DNA of 15,358 bases from Granulosicoccaceae bacterium (GTDB taxonomy: Bacteria > Pseudomonadota > Gammaproteobacteria > Granulosicoccales > Granulosicoccaceae), in the NCBI GenBank assembly GCA_023301405.1, contig JALZUX010000073.1, forward strand, positions 1 to 15,358, read 5' to 3'. Shown in pieces: positions 7,403 through 15,358 of the stretch (positions are counted from its first letter, which is position 1; every line of letters begins with the position of its first letter). The translations under genes and the position numbers were made by a program. The notes under the pieces were generated by a model. It was given only the letters and a program-made list of their open reading frames with translations. It ran no database searches and was not told the DNA's origin.

Positions 7403-10306
7403 TTACTTTTTTGCCAAGGACTTTTTACTGGCAGCCGTTTTCTTTTTCACAGTTTTAGGCTTCGTTACGGTTTTTTTGCCGCTAGGGAAATAACGTTGCA
7501 GATAGTGCCCAGTTACTGATTCAATGTTAGAGGAAATATCTTCAGGGGTGCCTGCTGCGATAATCTGACCGCCGCCGTCTCCACCGTCGGGACCAAGGTC
7601 AATTACCCAGTCACATGCTTTGATGACATCAAGATTGTGCTCGATCACAATGATGGTGTTACCGCGATCGCGTAGGCTATGTAGGACTGCCAGTAGCTGT
7701 TCGATATCGTAGAAGTGTAGTCCGGTGGTGGGTTCATCAAGGATATAAAGCGTTTGCCCGGTATCACGCTTTGAAAGTTCTCGTGATAGTTTGATTCGCT
7801 GGGCTTCGCCGCCAGACAGTGTTGTAGCGGATTGGCCAAGCGTTATGTATGAAAGACCAACATCCATTAACGTACTGAGTTTTTTTGCTATTGTGGGGAT
7901 AGGCTTAAAGAATTCGCAGGCTTCGTTGACTGTCATATCAAGTACTTCTGAGATGTCTTTGCCCTTGTATTTTATGTCTAGTGTTTCGCGTCCGTAGCGC
8001 TTGCCTTCGCAGACATCGCAGATTACGTACACATCGGGTAGGAAGTGCATTTCTACTTTGATCAACCCGTCGCCCTGGCACGCCTCGCAACGGCCGCCTT
8101 TGACATTAAAGCTGAACCGTCCCGGCTTGTACCCACGAGATCGGGCTTCCTGAGTACTGGAAAATAAATCTCTTATTAGTGAAAACATACCGACATAGGT
8201 AGCCGGGTTAGAGCGTGGCGTGCGCCCAATGGGGCTTTGATCTATTTCAACAATTCGGTCAATTTGTTGCAGCCCGCCAATTGATTGAACGGGCGCTGGC
8301 TGAGTGCTGGCTCGGTTAAGTAATTGGGCTGCATAGCGATACAGGGTGTCGTTTATCAGTGTAGATTTGCCTGAGCCGGAAACACCGGTTACGCAGGTAA
8401 ACAAACCAATAGGAAGGTCTGCACTGACATTGCGTAAATTATTACCAGTAGCGCCAACAATACTGATTTGCGCTTTTTTGTTTACCGGGGTTCTCTTCGG
8501 GACGTTAATTGATCGGCGCCCTGAGAGGTAGTCCGCTGTAAGTGAGGTTTTGCTCTTAAGTATTTCTTCTGGTGACCCGAGAGCCACAACTTCGCCGCCC
8601 GCTTTACCGGCACCGGGTCCGATATCGACGACAAAATCTGCGCTGCGAATAGCATCTTCATCGTGTTCGACGACCAGTACAGTATTGCCAAGGTCACGGA
8701 GAAAGGTCAAAGTCTGCAGGAGTTTGTCGTTGTCTCTTTGATGAAGACCGATCGAGGGTTCGTCGAGTACGTATAACACACCCTGGAGACCGGCCCCTAT
8801 TTGGCTGGCAAGTCTGATCCGTTGTGATTCACCGCCAGACAGGGTGTTGGCTCGGCGATCAAGGGACAAATAATTTAGCCCGACATTGATTAGAAATTGT
8901 AAGCGCTGGTTTATTTCGATAAGAATTTTTGCGCCAATATCGCGTTTGTTGCCGTCAAGTTTTAGATTGTCTATTAACTGCTTGGCGTCGGCTATTGATA
9001 GCGCAGAAATTTTGTGGATAGGTTGGTCATTAATAAAAACGTTGCGAGCTGCCTCATTAAGGCGTGAGCCTTCACAACTGCCGCAAGGTCGGCTTGATAG
9101 ATATTTCCCTATCTCGGTTCGTACTGCTGTTGATTCGGTTTCTTTATAGCGTCGAGCCAGCGTGTTGAGAACGCCTTCAAATTTGTGCTTGCGGGTACGT
9201 TTTCTACCTTTGGCAGTTAAGTGCTTAAACTCAATGGCTTTACCACCGCTGCCATTGAGTATGATGTCTCTGTGTTCTACTTTTAGTTTGTTGAAGGGCG
9301 TGTTTACATCAAATGTGTAGTGTTCAGATAATGACACCATCATTTGAAAAAAGAATTTATTACGTTTATCCCAGCCACGAATAGCGCCATCTGATAGACT
9401 TTTTGACGAGTCAGTGATGAGTTTGTCGGGATCAATAAATTGATCGCCACCCAGTCCGTCACAAGTATCACAAGCGCCTTGCGGGCTATTGAAAGAAAAA
9501 AGCCGAGGTGATAATTCGGTAACAGCATGGCTGCAAATCGGGCAGCTATATTTGTTTGAAAACAATAATTCTTTCGGGCCGTCTATGGTTGCTTCAAGTG
9601 GCGCTACTATCGCTAGTCCGTCTGCTAACGCGAGTGTGGTTTCCAGTGATTCAGCCAAGCGCAGGCGAAGATCTTCTTTGATGCTGAAGCGGTCGATGAC
9701 TGCCTCTAAGGTGTGTTTTTTGCGGGCATCAAGGGTGATGCTTTCGTCGAGCGGATGCACAGCGCCATCAATCCGTACTCGCAGGTATCCTTGTGCTCTG
9801 AGTTCGGTTAGCAGTTGGCTGTGCTCACCTTTGCGATCCTTGACTACCGGTGCCAGTAGCATCATGCGGCTTCCGGCTGGTAACGCCAACACTTGATCAA
9901 CCATTTCGGTAATCGTTTGAGCGCTTAGATCTATTTTGTGCTCCGGGCAGCGTGGGGTGCCAATGCGAGCGTACATCAGGCGTAGGTAATCGTGTATTTC
10001 AGTGGTGGTGCCGACCGTGGATCGGGGATTGTGGCTAGTAGATTTTTGTTCGATTGCAATTGCTGGTGACAGCCCTTCGATGGTGTCGACATCGGGTTTA
10101 TCCATCACCGATAAAAATTGCCGGGCGTAAGTTGACAAAGACTCAACGTATCTGCGTTGGCCTTCGGCAAAGATAGTATCGAAAGCGAGCGATGATTTGC
10201 CCGAGCCTGACAAGCCGGTGATCACAATTAACTGATCGCGCGGCAGGTCAATATCGATGTTTTTAAGATTATGAGTGCGCGCGCCGCGTATCCTGATTGT
10301 ATCCAT
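7403..10306 (-). CDS. uvrA: UvrA, damage-recognition ATPase of nucleotide excision repair
   Basis: A 967-residue protein beginning [18 protein letters not shown]. It carries two ABC ATPase modules: Walker A GLSGSGKS at 31-38 and GVSGSGKS at 641-648, ABC signatures LSGGE at 489 and 830, and Walker B LYVLDEPS (511-518) and LYILDEPT (853-860). The zinc modules use Cys255/258/279/282 and Cys740/743/763/766. UvrA dimers find bulky DNA lesions and load UvrB. The ATG at 10306 is chosen over an in-frame TTG at 10348 because it gives the standard N-terminus. No LexA box (CTGT-N8-ACAG) was seen upstream. The last 24 residues, 944-967, contain 11 lysines and extend beyond the E. coli protein (940 residues). 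Confidence 0.98.
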   Translation of the reverse strand: MDTIRIRGARTHNLKNIDIDLPRDQLIVITGLSGSGKSSLAFDTIFAEGQRRYVESLSTYARQFLSVMDKPDVDTIEGLSPAIAIEQKSTSHNPRSTVGTTTEIHDYLRLMYARIGTPRCPEHKIDLSAQTITEMVDQVLALPAGSRMMLLAPVVKDRKGEHSQLLTELRAQGYLRVRIDGAVHPLDESITLDARKKHTLEAVIDRFSIKEDLRLRLAESLETTLALADGLAIVAPLEATIDGPKELLFSNKYSCPICSHAVTELSPRLFSFNSPQGACDTCDGLGGDQFIDPDKLITDSSKSLSDGAIRGWDKRNKFFFQMMVSLSEHYTFDVNTPFNKLKVEHRDIILNGSGGKAIEFKHLTAKGRKRTRKHKFEGVLNTLARRYKETESTAVRTEIGKYLSSRPCGSCEGSRLNEAARNVFINDQPIHKISALSIADAKQLIDNLKLDGNKRDIGAKILIEINQRLQFLINVGLNYLSLDRRANTLSGGESQRIRLASQIGAGLQGVLYVLDEPSIGLHQRDNDKLLQTLTFLRDLGNTVLVVEHDEDAIRSADFVVDIGPGAGKAGGEVVALGSPEEILKSKTSLTADYLSGRRSINVPKRTPVNKKAQISIVGATGNNLRNVSADLPIGLFTCVTGVSGSGKSTLINDTLYRYAAQLLNRASTQPAPVQSIGGLQQIDRIVEIDQSPIGRTPRSNPATYVGMFSLIRDLFSSTQEARSRGYKPGRFSFNVKGGRCEACQGDGLIKVEMHFLPDVYVICDVCEGKRYGRETLDIKYKGKDISEVLDMTVNEACEFFKPIPTIAKKLSTLMDVGLSYITLGQSATTLSGGEAQRIKLSRELSKRDTGQTLYILDEPTTGLHFYDIEQLLAVLHSLRDRGNTIIVIEHNLDVIKACDWVIDLGPDGGDGGGQIIAAGTPEDISSNIESVTGHYLQRYFPSGKKTVTKPKTVKKKTAASKKSLAKK

Positions 10307-10434
10307 GCGGGCTATGTCTGCCTTAGAAGAGTTGAAAACACACCACAATCACACCGTGATGCTGCGTTTCTTTGAGCGATCCGCTACTATACCGCGATCT
10401 GTCGGTGCATCATAAGCACTAATAAACGATCCTG
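10307..10434. promoter_or_regulatory. Divergent promoter region between uvrA and the MFS gene
   Basis: This 128-base spacer must carry promoters for both divergent genes. On the - strand TATAGT (complement of 10386-10391) is a fair -10 candidate for uvrA, but no convincing -35 hexamer lies at the right distance. A perfect inverted repeat, ATCAC-ACC-GTGAT (10348-10360), lies 42 bases upstream of the uvrA ATG and could be an operator. No consensus SOS box is visible. No clear promoter for the MFS gene could be assigned. Confidence 0.4.
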
Positions 10435-11865
10435 TTGTCTACTAGCAACTACCACTTGGTAGTTTCTGCTTTTGGAAATTTTTTGGCTGCATTTACACAC
10501 CTTGAACGCCGCGCTGCTGCATCACTGAGTCTTGTTTACGCGACTCGTATGATGGGGCTATTCCTGTTATTGCCTGTAATGAGTATTCTTGGTCAGGACC
10601 TTCGTGGATCAACCCCATTACTTATTGGTTTGGCGTTGGGCGTGTATGGACTTTTCCAGGCGGTGCTACAAATACCCTTTGGACTGATGTCTGACCGCTA
10701 TGGTCGCAAACCGGTTATCTACTTCGGCATAGTGTTATTAGTGATCGGTAGTTTAGTCGCAGCTGCGTCAGATTCAATTTGGGGGGTGATATTTGGTCGT
10801 GCTCTGCAGGGGGCTGGTGCAATTTCTGCGGCGGTAATGGCACTAGCTGCCGATCTATCAAGGGACAACCAGCGCACCAAAATGATGGCGATTATAGGTG
10901 CATCAATCGGCTTATCGTTCATTGTGTCAATTATGCTTGGCCCAGTGCTGATGAAGCATATGGGGTTGACCGGCATCTTTCTGGTGATAGCTTTATCTGG
11001 CGTGGTGGCCGCATTGCTGGTGAGGTTTATGGTGCCAGAACCAAAACTTCAGGCGGGCCTGGAATCACATGTTCGTAACCGGGATTTCTCTGTCACTCTT
11101 GGTGAGTTGGGTGCGATCATCGCCAACCCGCAGCTGCGACGATTGGATATTGGTATTCTGATTTTACATCTGTTGATTACAGCCACTTTTGTGTGTGTAC
11201 CCCTAGGGTTACTTCAGCGCGAAATTCCTGTTGCTGATCATTGGTTGGTGTATCTGACTGCTTGCGGTTTCTCACTACTGATTATGATCCCTCTGATCGG
11301 GCTTAGTGAAAGAGGCTGGGGTGTACGAAGGGTGATGACGGTATCGATTGTTGGTTTGGCGTGTGCTGAGTTTTTAATTGGGTTGGTCGGCAATAGCTGG
11401 TGGTTTGTTGTACTGAGCATCACGTTGTTTTTTGGCTTTTTAAACGTATTAGAATCTATGCTGCCATCTTTGGTGTCACGTATTGCTCCGGTGGCATCAC
11501 GCGGTAGTGCAATGGGTGTATATTCCACCAGCCAATTTTTTGGTGCCTTTCTGGGCGGGGTGCTAGGGGGCTGGATGGTCGGAAGTTTGGGACTGCAAAA
11601 CGCTCACTTGGTGTTAGGGGGGTTATGCTTATTGTGGATTTTTGCAGTAACAGGCTTAAAGGAGCCGGCGCGTACCTCAAATTATCAGCTGTCACTTGAT
11701 TCATTGAACCTAGAGCAACAATCACTACTCGAGCAAAAGCTGCGGGGTTTCCCTGGTGTTGTTGATGTCTCTTTTACGCTGGGCGAACCGGTAGCCTACC
11801 TGAAAATTATCCGCAAGCAGTTTGATGAAGAAGCCTTGCGGGAAAGCATTTCTGGGTCGCGCTGA
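10435..11865 (+). CDS. MFS transporter of the YajR type with C-terminal ferredoxin-like domain
   Basis: A protein of up to 476 residues with twelve predicted membrane helices and the MFS motif A GLMSDRYGRK at 83-92. LQGAGAISAAVMALAADL (124-141) and GVYSTSQFFGAFLGG (361-375) are typical of the YajR-like drug:H+ antiporter group. A soluble C-terminal tail (about 411-476, LEQKLRGFPGVVDVSF, then VAYLKIIRK) matches the small YAM domain of that group. The substrate is unknown; proton-coupled efflux is the family inference. No ATG lies near the expected N-terminus. TTG codons at 10435, 10456 and 10483 are possible; the last has GGAAA five bases upstream and would give 460 residues. In Pseudomonas a homologue sits between uvrA and ssb. 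Confidence 0.88.
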   Translation: MSTSNYHLVVSAFGNFLAAFTHLERRAAASLSLVYATRMMGLFLLLPVMSILGQDLRGSTPLLIGLALGVYGLFQAVLQIPFGLMSDRYGRKPVIYFGIVLLVIGSLVAAASDSIWGVIFGRALQGAGAISAAVMALAADLSRDNQRTKMMAIIGASIGLSFIVSIMLGPVLMKHMGLTGIFLVIALSGVVAALLVRFMVPEPKLQAGLESHVRNRDFSVTLGELGAIIANPQLRRLDIGILILHLLITATFVCVPLGLLQREIPVADHWLVYLTACGFSLLIMIPLIGLSERGWGVRRVMTVSIVGLACAEFLIGLVGNSWWFVVLSITLFFGFLNVLESMLPSLVSRIAPVASRGSAMGVYSTSQFFGAFLGGVLGGWMVGSLGLQNAHLVLGGLCLLWIFAVTGLKEPARTSNYQLSLDSLNLEQQSLLEQKLRGFPGVVDVSFTLGEPVAYLKIIRKQFDEEALRESISGSR

Positions 11866-11873
11866 CAATTTGC

Positions 11874-13667
11874 CTATGCCGTCTCTGTATATTGTTTTGT
11901 TTGCAGAAATTTCACGGCGAAATCTGATGATGGAATTGCCTGTGAGCTAAGAAATCCTTGGTATATATCGCAGCCACGCATCATTAAAAAATCAAGCTCT
12001 TCCTGTTTGTCTACGCCTTCAGCGATAACTGTTTTGCCAAGCTTGTGGGACAAATCAATAATGGAATTAGTGATCGCCTTGTTTTCTTCACAATTAAACA
12101 AGTTATTAATAAAGCTGCGGTCAATTTTGATGTGATCTATCGGATGCTTTTTTAAGTATAGAAACGAGCCATAGCCGGTGCCGAAATCATCAATGGCGAT
12201 GTTAACGCCTAACGCGCTTATTTCTTGCAGTAGGTTACACTTAGTAACGTATTCATCCAGTAGTACAGTCTCGGTGATTTCCAGGACCAGGCGTTCTGGC
12301 GGTAACCCCGACGAATCCAGTATGCGCTTTAGCTTGTTTAAAAAGTGACGATCGTGCAGTTGGAGACTTGAGACATTGACAGACACTGTTGTGTTAAGGC
12401 TATCGTAATCGTTTTGCCATTGTGCTTGCATATGGCAGGCTTGTGACAGTACCCATTCACCAACGCGATTGATCAAACCCCGGTCTTCCAATAATGGAAT
12501 AAATACAACGGGTGGTATAGAGCCGAGTTGTGGGTTTTTCCAGCGCAGGAGTGCCTCTGAGCCACAAATGGTATTGCTAGGTATATCAAGTTGGGGTTGG
12601 TAGTAGACACTAAATTCGTTGAGATCCAGTGCGGTATGCAAGTGACTACTAACGATTAGCTTTGCACGATTTTGGGCTGTAAATTCATGACTATGAAACT
12701 GTACCGTATTGCCTTTTCGTTTTTTTGCGTTGTGCATAGCAACATCGGCTTGTTGGATCAACTTATCCGCACTGATACCAGCTTTTGATACTGCTATTCC
12801 CACGCTGGCTGAAATGTGCACTTTTTCATCATCGACTACAATGGGTTTTTTTATAGCATTAAGAATATCATTTGCTACGCGATTGGCTCGGTCGTTACAT
12901 CCGTTGAGATCGACAATGACAGTGAATTCATCGCTGCCAAGGCGTGCCAGTAGGTCGGTAGGGTCTATGGCACTATTGATCCTTTCGCTCACTTCAAGTA
13001 TCAGCTTGTTGCCGAGCCTATGACCCAAGGTGTCATTTATTAGTTTAAAGCCGTCCAGATCAATAAATACTAGAGCAATGGTCTTATTTGCTGCAGGCTC
13101 CAATGCAGTTTGCAAGTGCTGCATTAGCAAACTTCTATTTGGTAAGTTGGTCAGGGAGTCGTGTAAAGTCAACCGTCGTAGGCTTTCATTAGTGACTTTC
13201 TGGTTAGTTATATCGGTAAAAGTGACCAAGCATCCGGTGAAACATCCGTTTTCGTCAAAAATCGATTTAGCTAGAAAGCTGATCCACGTGTCAGGACTCT
13301 CACAAAGCCGATGACTAAGGCGGCACTCTGTCAGGTAAGGTTTACCTTCTTTTATCGCTTCTCTACAACCTTCGTACACACTTTTTTTGTCCTCGTCGCA
13401 AATGGCGTTTAACCACTCGCTGCCAGTGACCGGGTGGCGCACGGTGCCACTTAGCTGATGCCAACCTGGACTGGTGAACACGCAATCACAATGCTGGTTG
13501 AGCAAAATGATTCCCGGCGAAGCAAGCTCGCCAATGATGCTTTCCAACGTTTTGGAACTGACGGACTTACTTTTTAACAACGTGGACCAATTGTAAAGTT
13601 TGGGTAGTTTAGGTAATCCTTCGCTGACTCGTTTTGATGTTGAACGATAAACTTGCTTACGAATCAT
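11874..13667 (-). CDS. PAS-GGDEF-EAL cyclic-di-GMP protein, probable phosphodiesterase with degenerate GGDEF
   Basis: A 597-residue protein with no membrane helix. A PAS domain is at about 40-157, a GGDEF domain at 160-327 and an EAL domain at 335-590. The EAL catalytic set is complete: Glu371 (EALLR), Asn431, Glu463, Asp493-Asp494 (DDFGTG), Lys514, Glu550 and Gln570. The GGDEF signature reads GSDEF (244-248), the guanine-contacting Asp of GHxxGD is Asn220, and the inhibitory-site arginine is missing (DPTD at 235-238). It therefore more likely hydrolyses c-di-GMP than makes it, with the GGDEF part perhaps binding GTP as a regulator. The ligand of the PAS domain is unknown. It is convergent with the MFS gene, 8 bases apart, with no terminator visible between. 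No strong ribosome binding site precedes the ATG. Confidence 0.93.
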   Translation of the reverse strand: MIRKQVYRSTSKRVSEGLPKLPKLYNWSTLLKSKSVSSKTLESIIGELASPGIILLNQHCDCVFTSPGWHQLSGTVRHPVTGSEWLNAICDEDKKSVYEGCREAIKEGKPYLTECRLSHRLCESPDTWISFLAKSIFDENGCFTGCLVTFTDITNQKVTNESLRRLTLHDSLTNLPNRSLLMQHLQTALEPAANKTIALVFIDLDGFKLINDTLGHRLGNKLILEVSERINSAIDPTDLLARLGSDEFTVIVDLNGCNDRANRVANDILNAIKKPIVVDDEKVHISASVGIAVSKAGISADKLIQQADVAMHNAKKRKGNTVQFHSHEFTAQNRAKLIVSSHLHTALDLNEFSVYYQPQLDIPSNTICGSEALLRWKNPQLGSIPPVVFIPLLEDRGLINRVGEWVLSQACHMQAQWQNDYDSLNTTVSVNVSSLQLHDRHFLNKLKRILDSSGLPPERLVLEITETVLLDEYVTKCNLLQEISALGVNIAIDDFGTGYGSFLYLKKHPIDHIKIDRSFINNLFNCEENKAITNSIIDLSHKLGKTVIAEGVDKQEELDFLMMRGCDIYQGFLSSQAIPSSDFAVKFLQTKQYTETA

Positions 13668-13888
13668 AGTTTACTATCGTGACCGGTAAATGTGGTGCGA
13701 AAAGAATCTGGTTTTACAGGTGTTTTTTCTGTTTGCTAGCCTCGGCGATTACGCCAAGGCATTGCTGCTTAAAAAGTAGTTGGCTTTCGGAATAAGTAAA
13801 GCTCCGTTGGTTTACGGGTACAATGGGCTGACTCAATACCTAGGTGTCACAGACCGGCGTCGTTTTTTGGTCTATCATGGATCTGGGA

Positions 13889-13920
13889 AAAGGGTCAGAA
13901 TTAGTTTTTTCTGATCTTTT
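13889..13920 (+). other. 12-pair RNA hairpin in the leader region
   Basis: The arms 13889-13900 (AAAGGGTCAGAA) and 13909-13920 (TTCTGATCTTTT) pair over all 12 positions with two G-U wobbles around an eight-base loop. The wobbles become A-C mismatches in the opposite-strand RNA, so the structure favours + strand transcripts. The T's belong to the stem and are not followed by a T run, so a simple terminator is unlikely. Confidence 0.5.
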
Positions 13921-14012
13921 AGGGCCAATAATCTGAACGAAGTAGGGTTTTTTGTGTCGTAATGTTAAATTCTACTGAAACCATTGGCACTCACTAATTG
14001 AAAATACAACGC

Positions 14013-14028
14013 GTGCCGTTATCGGCAC
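14013..14028 (+). other. Perfect inverted repeat upstream of the FecR-domain gene
   Basis: GTGCCG-TTAT-CGGCAC is a perfect six-pair, GC-rich stem with a four-base loop. It lies 56 bases before the preferred start at 14085 and 5 bases before an alternative in-frame ATG at 14034. It could be an operator or an RNA hairpin near the start. There is no T run after it. Confidence 0.55.
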
Positions 14029-14084
14029 AACTGATGCTTTTGGTGGGAACGGTAGATAAAGTCTACGACTCCTTTAATCTAAAA

Positions 14085-15358
14085 ATGAAGACAATAAATA
14101 TACTAGATAAAGCGCTTATAGTCGGTTTGATTGTGGGTGCTGCAGGCGCGGCCACGATACTCAATGCCGCTGATCCCGACGATCACACTATAGTTATTCG
14201 CAGCGCGCAAACGGTTGAGCAAATTGTGAGTGCTGAACTCCAATCGGCCAAGTTCGCAGAGCAAATCGCGAGCTACAACGGTTTTGCGAGCGCCGGTGCT
14301 ATGTTGGCAGTAGGCGCTACACTGGCAATTCCGCGGCCTTATTTGGAATCGATTGATTTCGGGCGCATTGCCTTTGTAAAAGGTGATGTCGTTCACAAGC
14401 AAAGTGATTTGGTCGTCAATCCACCAACGAAGGGATCGCAAATTCGAAACGGCGACGTGTTCCGGACCGGTGACAATGGATTTGTCAGCTTAAGCTTCAA
14501 CTCCGGCGCACGGGTCAACGTTCAGCCTGACAGTCGTGTTTTAATTAAAGACATTGATTGCGCGAAGCCATCGGTTAAGTGCGTAATATCTGTGAGTGCT
14601 ACAGAAGGACAGGTCTACAGCGAAATTATGCCTCGCCCTGACGGTCAGCCTCCGGTCAGGTTTACGGTTGACACCCCGTTTCTGACAGCTGCTGTTCGAG
14701 GCACTGCTTTTTACGTTGACGTTGACGATAAAGAAAACCGAATCGGTGTGACCAAAGGCTTAGTTGCTACTGACAGCGGCGGCGCAAGTAATGACTTACC
14801 GCGTGGCAAGGGCTTGAGCGCAAAGCCTGCTGTGCTGCCGGAAATCGTAGACTTACTTGATCCCCCCACATTAGACATTCAGTCAGAGAAGTTGTTGGTT
14901 AGTACTGAAGATATTATTTCGTGGTCACCTCTTGATGGTGCAAGTAGCTATAAGGCAAGTATCGCTGCAGACAGCGATATGGCAGAACCGGTAAATGTGC
15001 AGAGTACCAACACCACTAGCGTTACAGCAGAGCTATCTCCAGGGGACTACCACTTAACAGTGGCCGGAGTTGACGACAAGCAATTTATTGGACTGCCGGC
15101 ACGCAAACAAATAACCTTTGCAGAAATTACTGATTCACAACAGCCGAGAATCGATATCCTGCGAACCGGCAATACCGTAGAACTAACTATTCCCGGGCAG
15201 GCAACGGCGGTGCAATTGCTGGTTGGCAACTCTATGGGTTCTAATGTTTTTGAATCTACGATTCTTGACATAACAGCAGGTAAGACAGTGCTTGAGCTCG
15301 ATGCAGATCAGCAGTGGGTGTTTAGAGTGCGTAGGATTTTAGGAGCGCATAAGGTATC
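14085..15358 (+). CDS. Secreted or anchored protein with LysM-like and FecR domains (3' end outside window)
   Basis: An open frame of 424 codons runs to the window end without a stop. Residues 8-28 form a hydrophobic signal or anchor segment (KALIVGLIVGAAGAA). A LysM-like repeat follows at about 35-84 (TVEQI, IASYNG, VGATLAIP). A FecR domain spans about 92-226, with the core VDTPFLTAAVRGTAFYVDV at 195-213. A beta-sandwich region resembling a fibronectin-type repeat follows from about 278 (WSPLDGASSYKASI). Cys159 and Cys166 may form a disulfide. A periplasmic, possibly peptidoglycan-binding role is inferred; in other bacteria such FecR proteins often neighbour CHASE2 or cyclase sensors. Upstream in-frame ATG 14034 is an alternative start; neither start has a clear ribosome binding site. 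The partial protein is not the FecR sigma regulator, as it lacks that context. Confidence 0.8.
   Translation, partial: MKTINILDKALIVGLIVGAAGAATILNAADPDDHTIVIRSAQTVEQIVSAELQSAKFAEQIASYNGFASAGAMLAVGATLAIPRPYLESIDFGRIAFVKGDVVHKQSDLVVNPPTKGSQIRNGDVFRTGDNGFVSLSFNSGARVNVQPDSRVLIKDIDCAKPSVKCVISVSATEGQVYSEIMPRPDGQPPVRFTVDTPFLTAAVRGTAFYVDVDDKENRIGVTKGLVATDSGGASNDLPRGKGLSAKPAVLPEIVDLLDPPTLDIQSEKLLVSTEDIISWSPLDGASSYKASIAADSDMAEPVNVQSTNTTSVTAELSPGDYHLTVAGVDDKQFIGLPARKQITFAEITDSQQPRIDILRTGNTVELTIPGQATAVQLLVGNSMGSNVFESTILDITAGKTVLELDADQQWVFRVRRILGAHKV

Larger units (their letters stand above)
13668..14084. other. Gene-free spacer with hairpins, between divergent GGDEF-EAL and FecR-domain genes
   Basis: The 417 bases carry no supportable gene. 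The longest readings are very short, for example 19 codons at 13877-13936 without a ribosome binding site. No tRNA, no recognisable c-di-GMP riboswitch and no confident sigma-70 promoter could be found. The spacer holds two clear hairpins (13889-13920 and 14013-14028), a CCTAGG palindrome near 13839, and an AGACC/GGTCT inverted pair at 13851-13873. It must contain the promoters of both flanking genes and probably a structured leader of the + strand gene. Confidence 0.6.

Noticed and set aside
9489..9896. 135-residue + strand reading within uvrA
   Set aside because: It lies fully opposite the conserved uvrA frame; its composition (Ser/Arg-rich) is typical of antisense readings.
10307..10348. 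TTG start for UvrA adding 14 residues
   Set aside because: The ATG at 10306 reproduces the conserved N-terminus, and the extra residues do not resemble any UvrA.
10307..10434. SOS (LexA) box upstream of uvrA
   Set aside because: The CTGT occurrences at about 10399 and 10433 are not followed by ACAG at the required spacing.
13741..13880. c-di-GMP (GEMM) riboswitch or a tRNA in the spacer
   Set aside because: The conserved GEMM core and the tRNA T-loop pattern could not be found by eye; no support beyond short inverted repeats.
13877..13936. 19-codon reading in the spacer
   Set aside because: No ribosome binding site and no recognisable product; it overlaps the 13889-13920 hairpin.
14103..14441. 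112-residue reading on the - strand opposite the FecR-domain gene
   Set aside because: It is the antisense shadow of a well-supported coding frame with recognisable domains and has no recognisable features itself.
1..15358. CRISPR array, insertion sequence or prophage
   Set aside because: No regularly spaced repeats, transposase, integrase or terminal inverted repeats were seen on either strand.

Overview
This window is a chromosomal stretch from a gammaproteobacterium. The evidence is the ribosomal-protein gene order rplE-rpsN-rpsH-rplF-rplR-rpsE-rpmD-rplO-secY-rpmJ-rpsM-rpsK-rpsD-rpoA-rplQ, proteins that read very close to the E. coli and Pseudomonas versions (zinc-free S14, 206-residue S4, alpha subunit with Arg265 in register), and a downstream uvrA divergent from an MFS gene, an arrangement familiar from Pseudomonas and relatives. 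GC looks moderate. I cannot name the genus from sequence alone.

Positions 1-7325 hold the 3' part of the spc operon fused to the alpha operon, all on the + strand, with spacers of 1-14 bases in most places and larger ones only at secY-rpmJ, rpmJ-rpsM, rpsD-rpoA and rpoA-rplQ. It encodes 50S and 30S proteins, the SecY translocon channel and the RNA polymerase alpha subunit. It ends in a strong UUCG-loop terminator (7302-7325) that can also serve uvrA from the other side.

Positions 7403-11865 hold uvrA (- strand, nucleotide excision repair ATPase with an unusual lysine-rich tail) and, divergent from it, a YajR-type MFS transporter that has no ATG start near its expected N-terminus. The ssb gene that often follows this MFS gene in related bacteria is absent.

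Positions 11874-15358 are the accessory part. A soluble PAS-GGDEF-EAL cyclic-di-GMP protein lies on the - strand, convergent with the MFS gene. Its EAL residues are intact, but its GGDEF half has three changes that argue against cyclase activity. After a 417-base gene-free spacer containing two clear hairpins comes a secreted or membrane-anchored LysM-like/FecR-domain protein on the + strand, which runs off the window end.

Most of the window is highly conserved housekeeping sequence. I found no undescribed multi-gene system. The points most worth checking are the degenerate GGDEF half, the structured leader ahead of the FecR-domain gene, alternative hairpins between rpoA and rplQ, and the UvrA tail.
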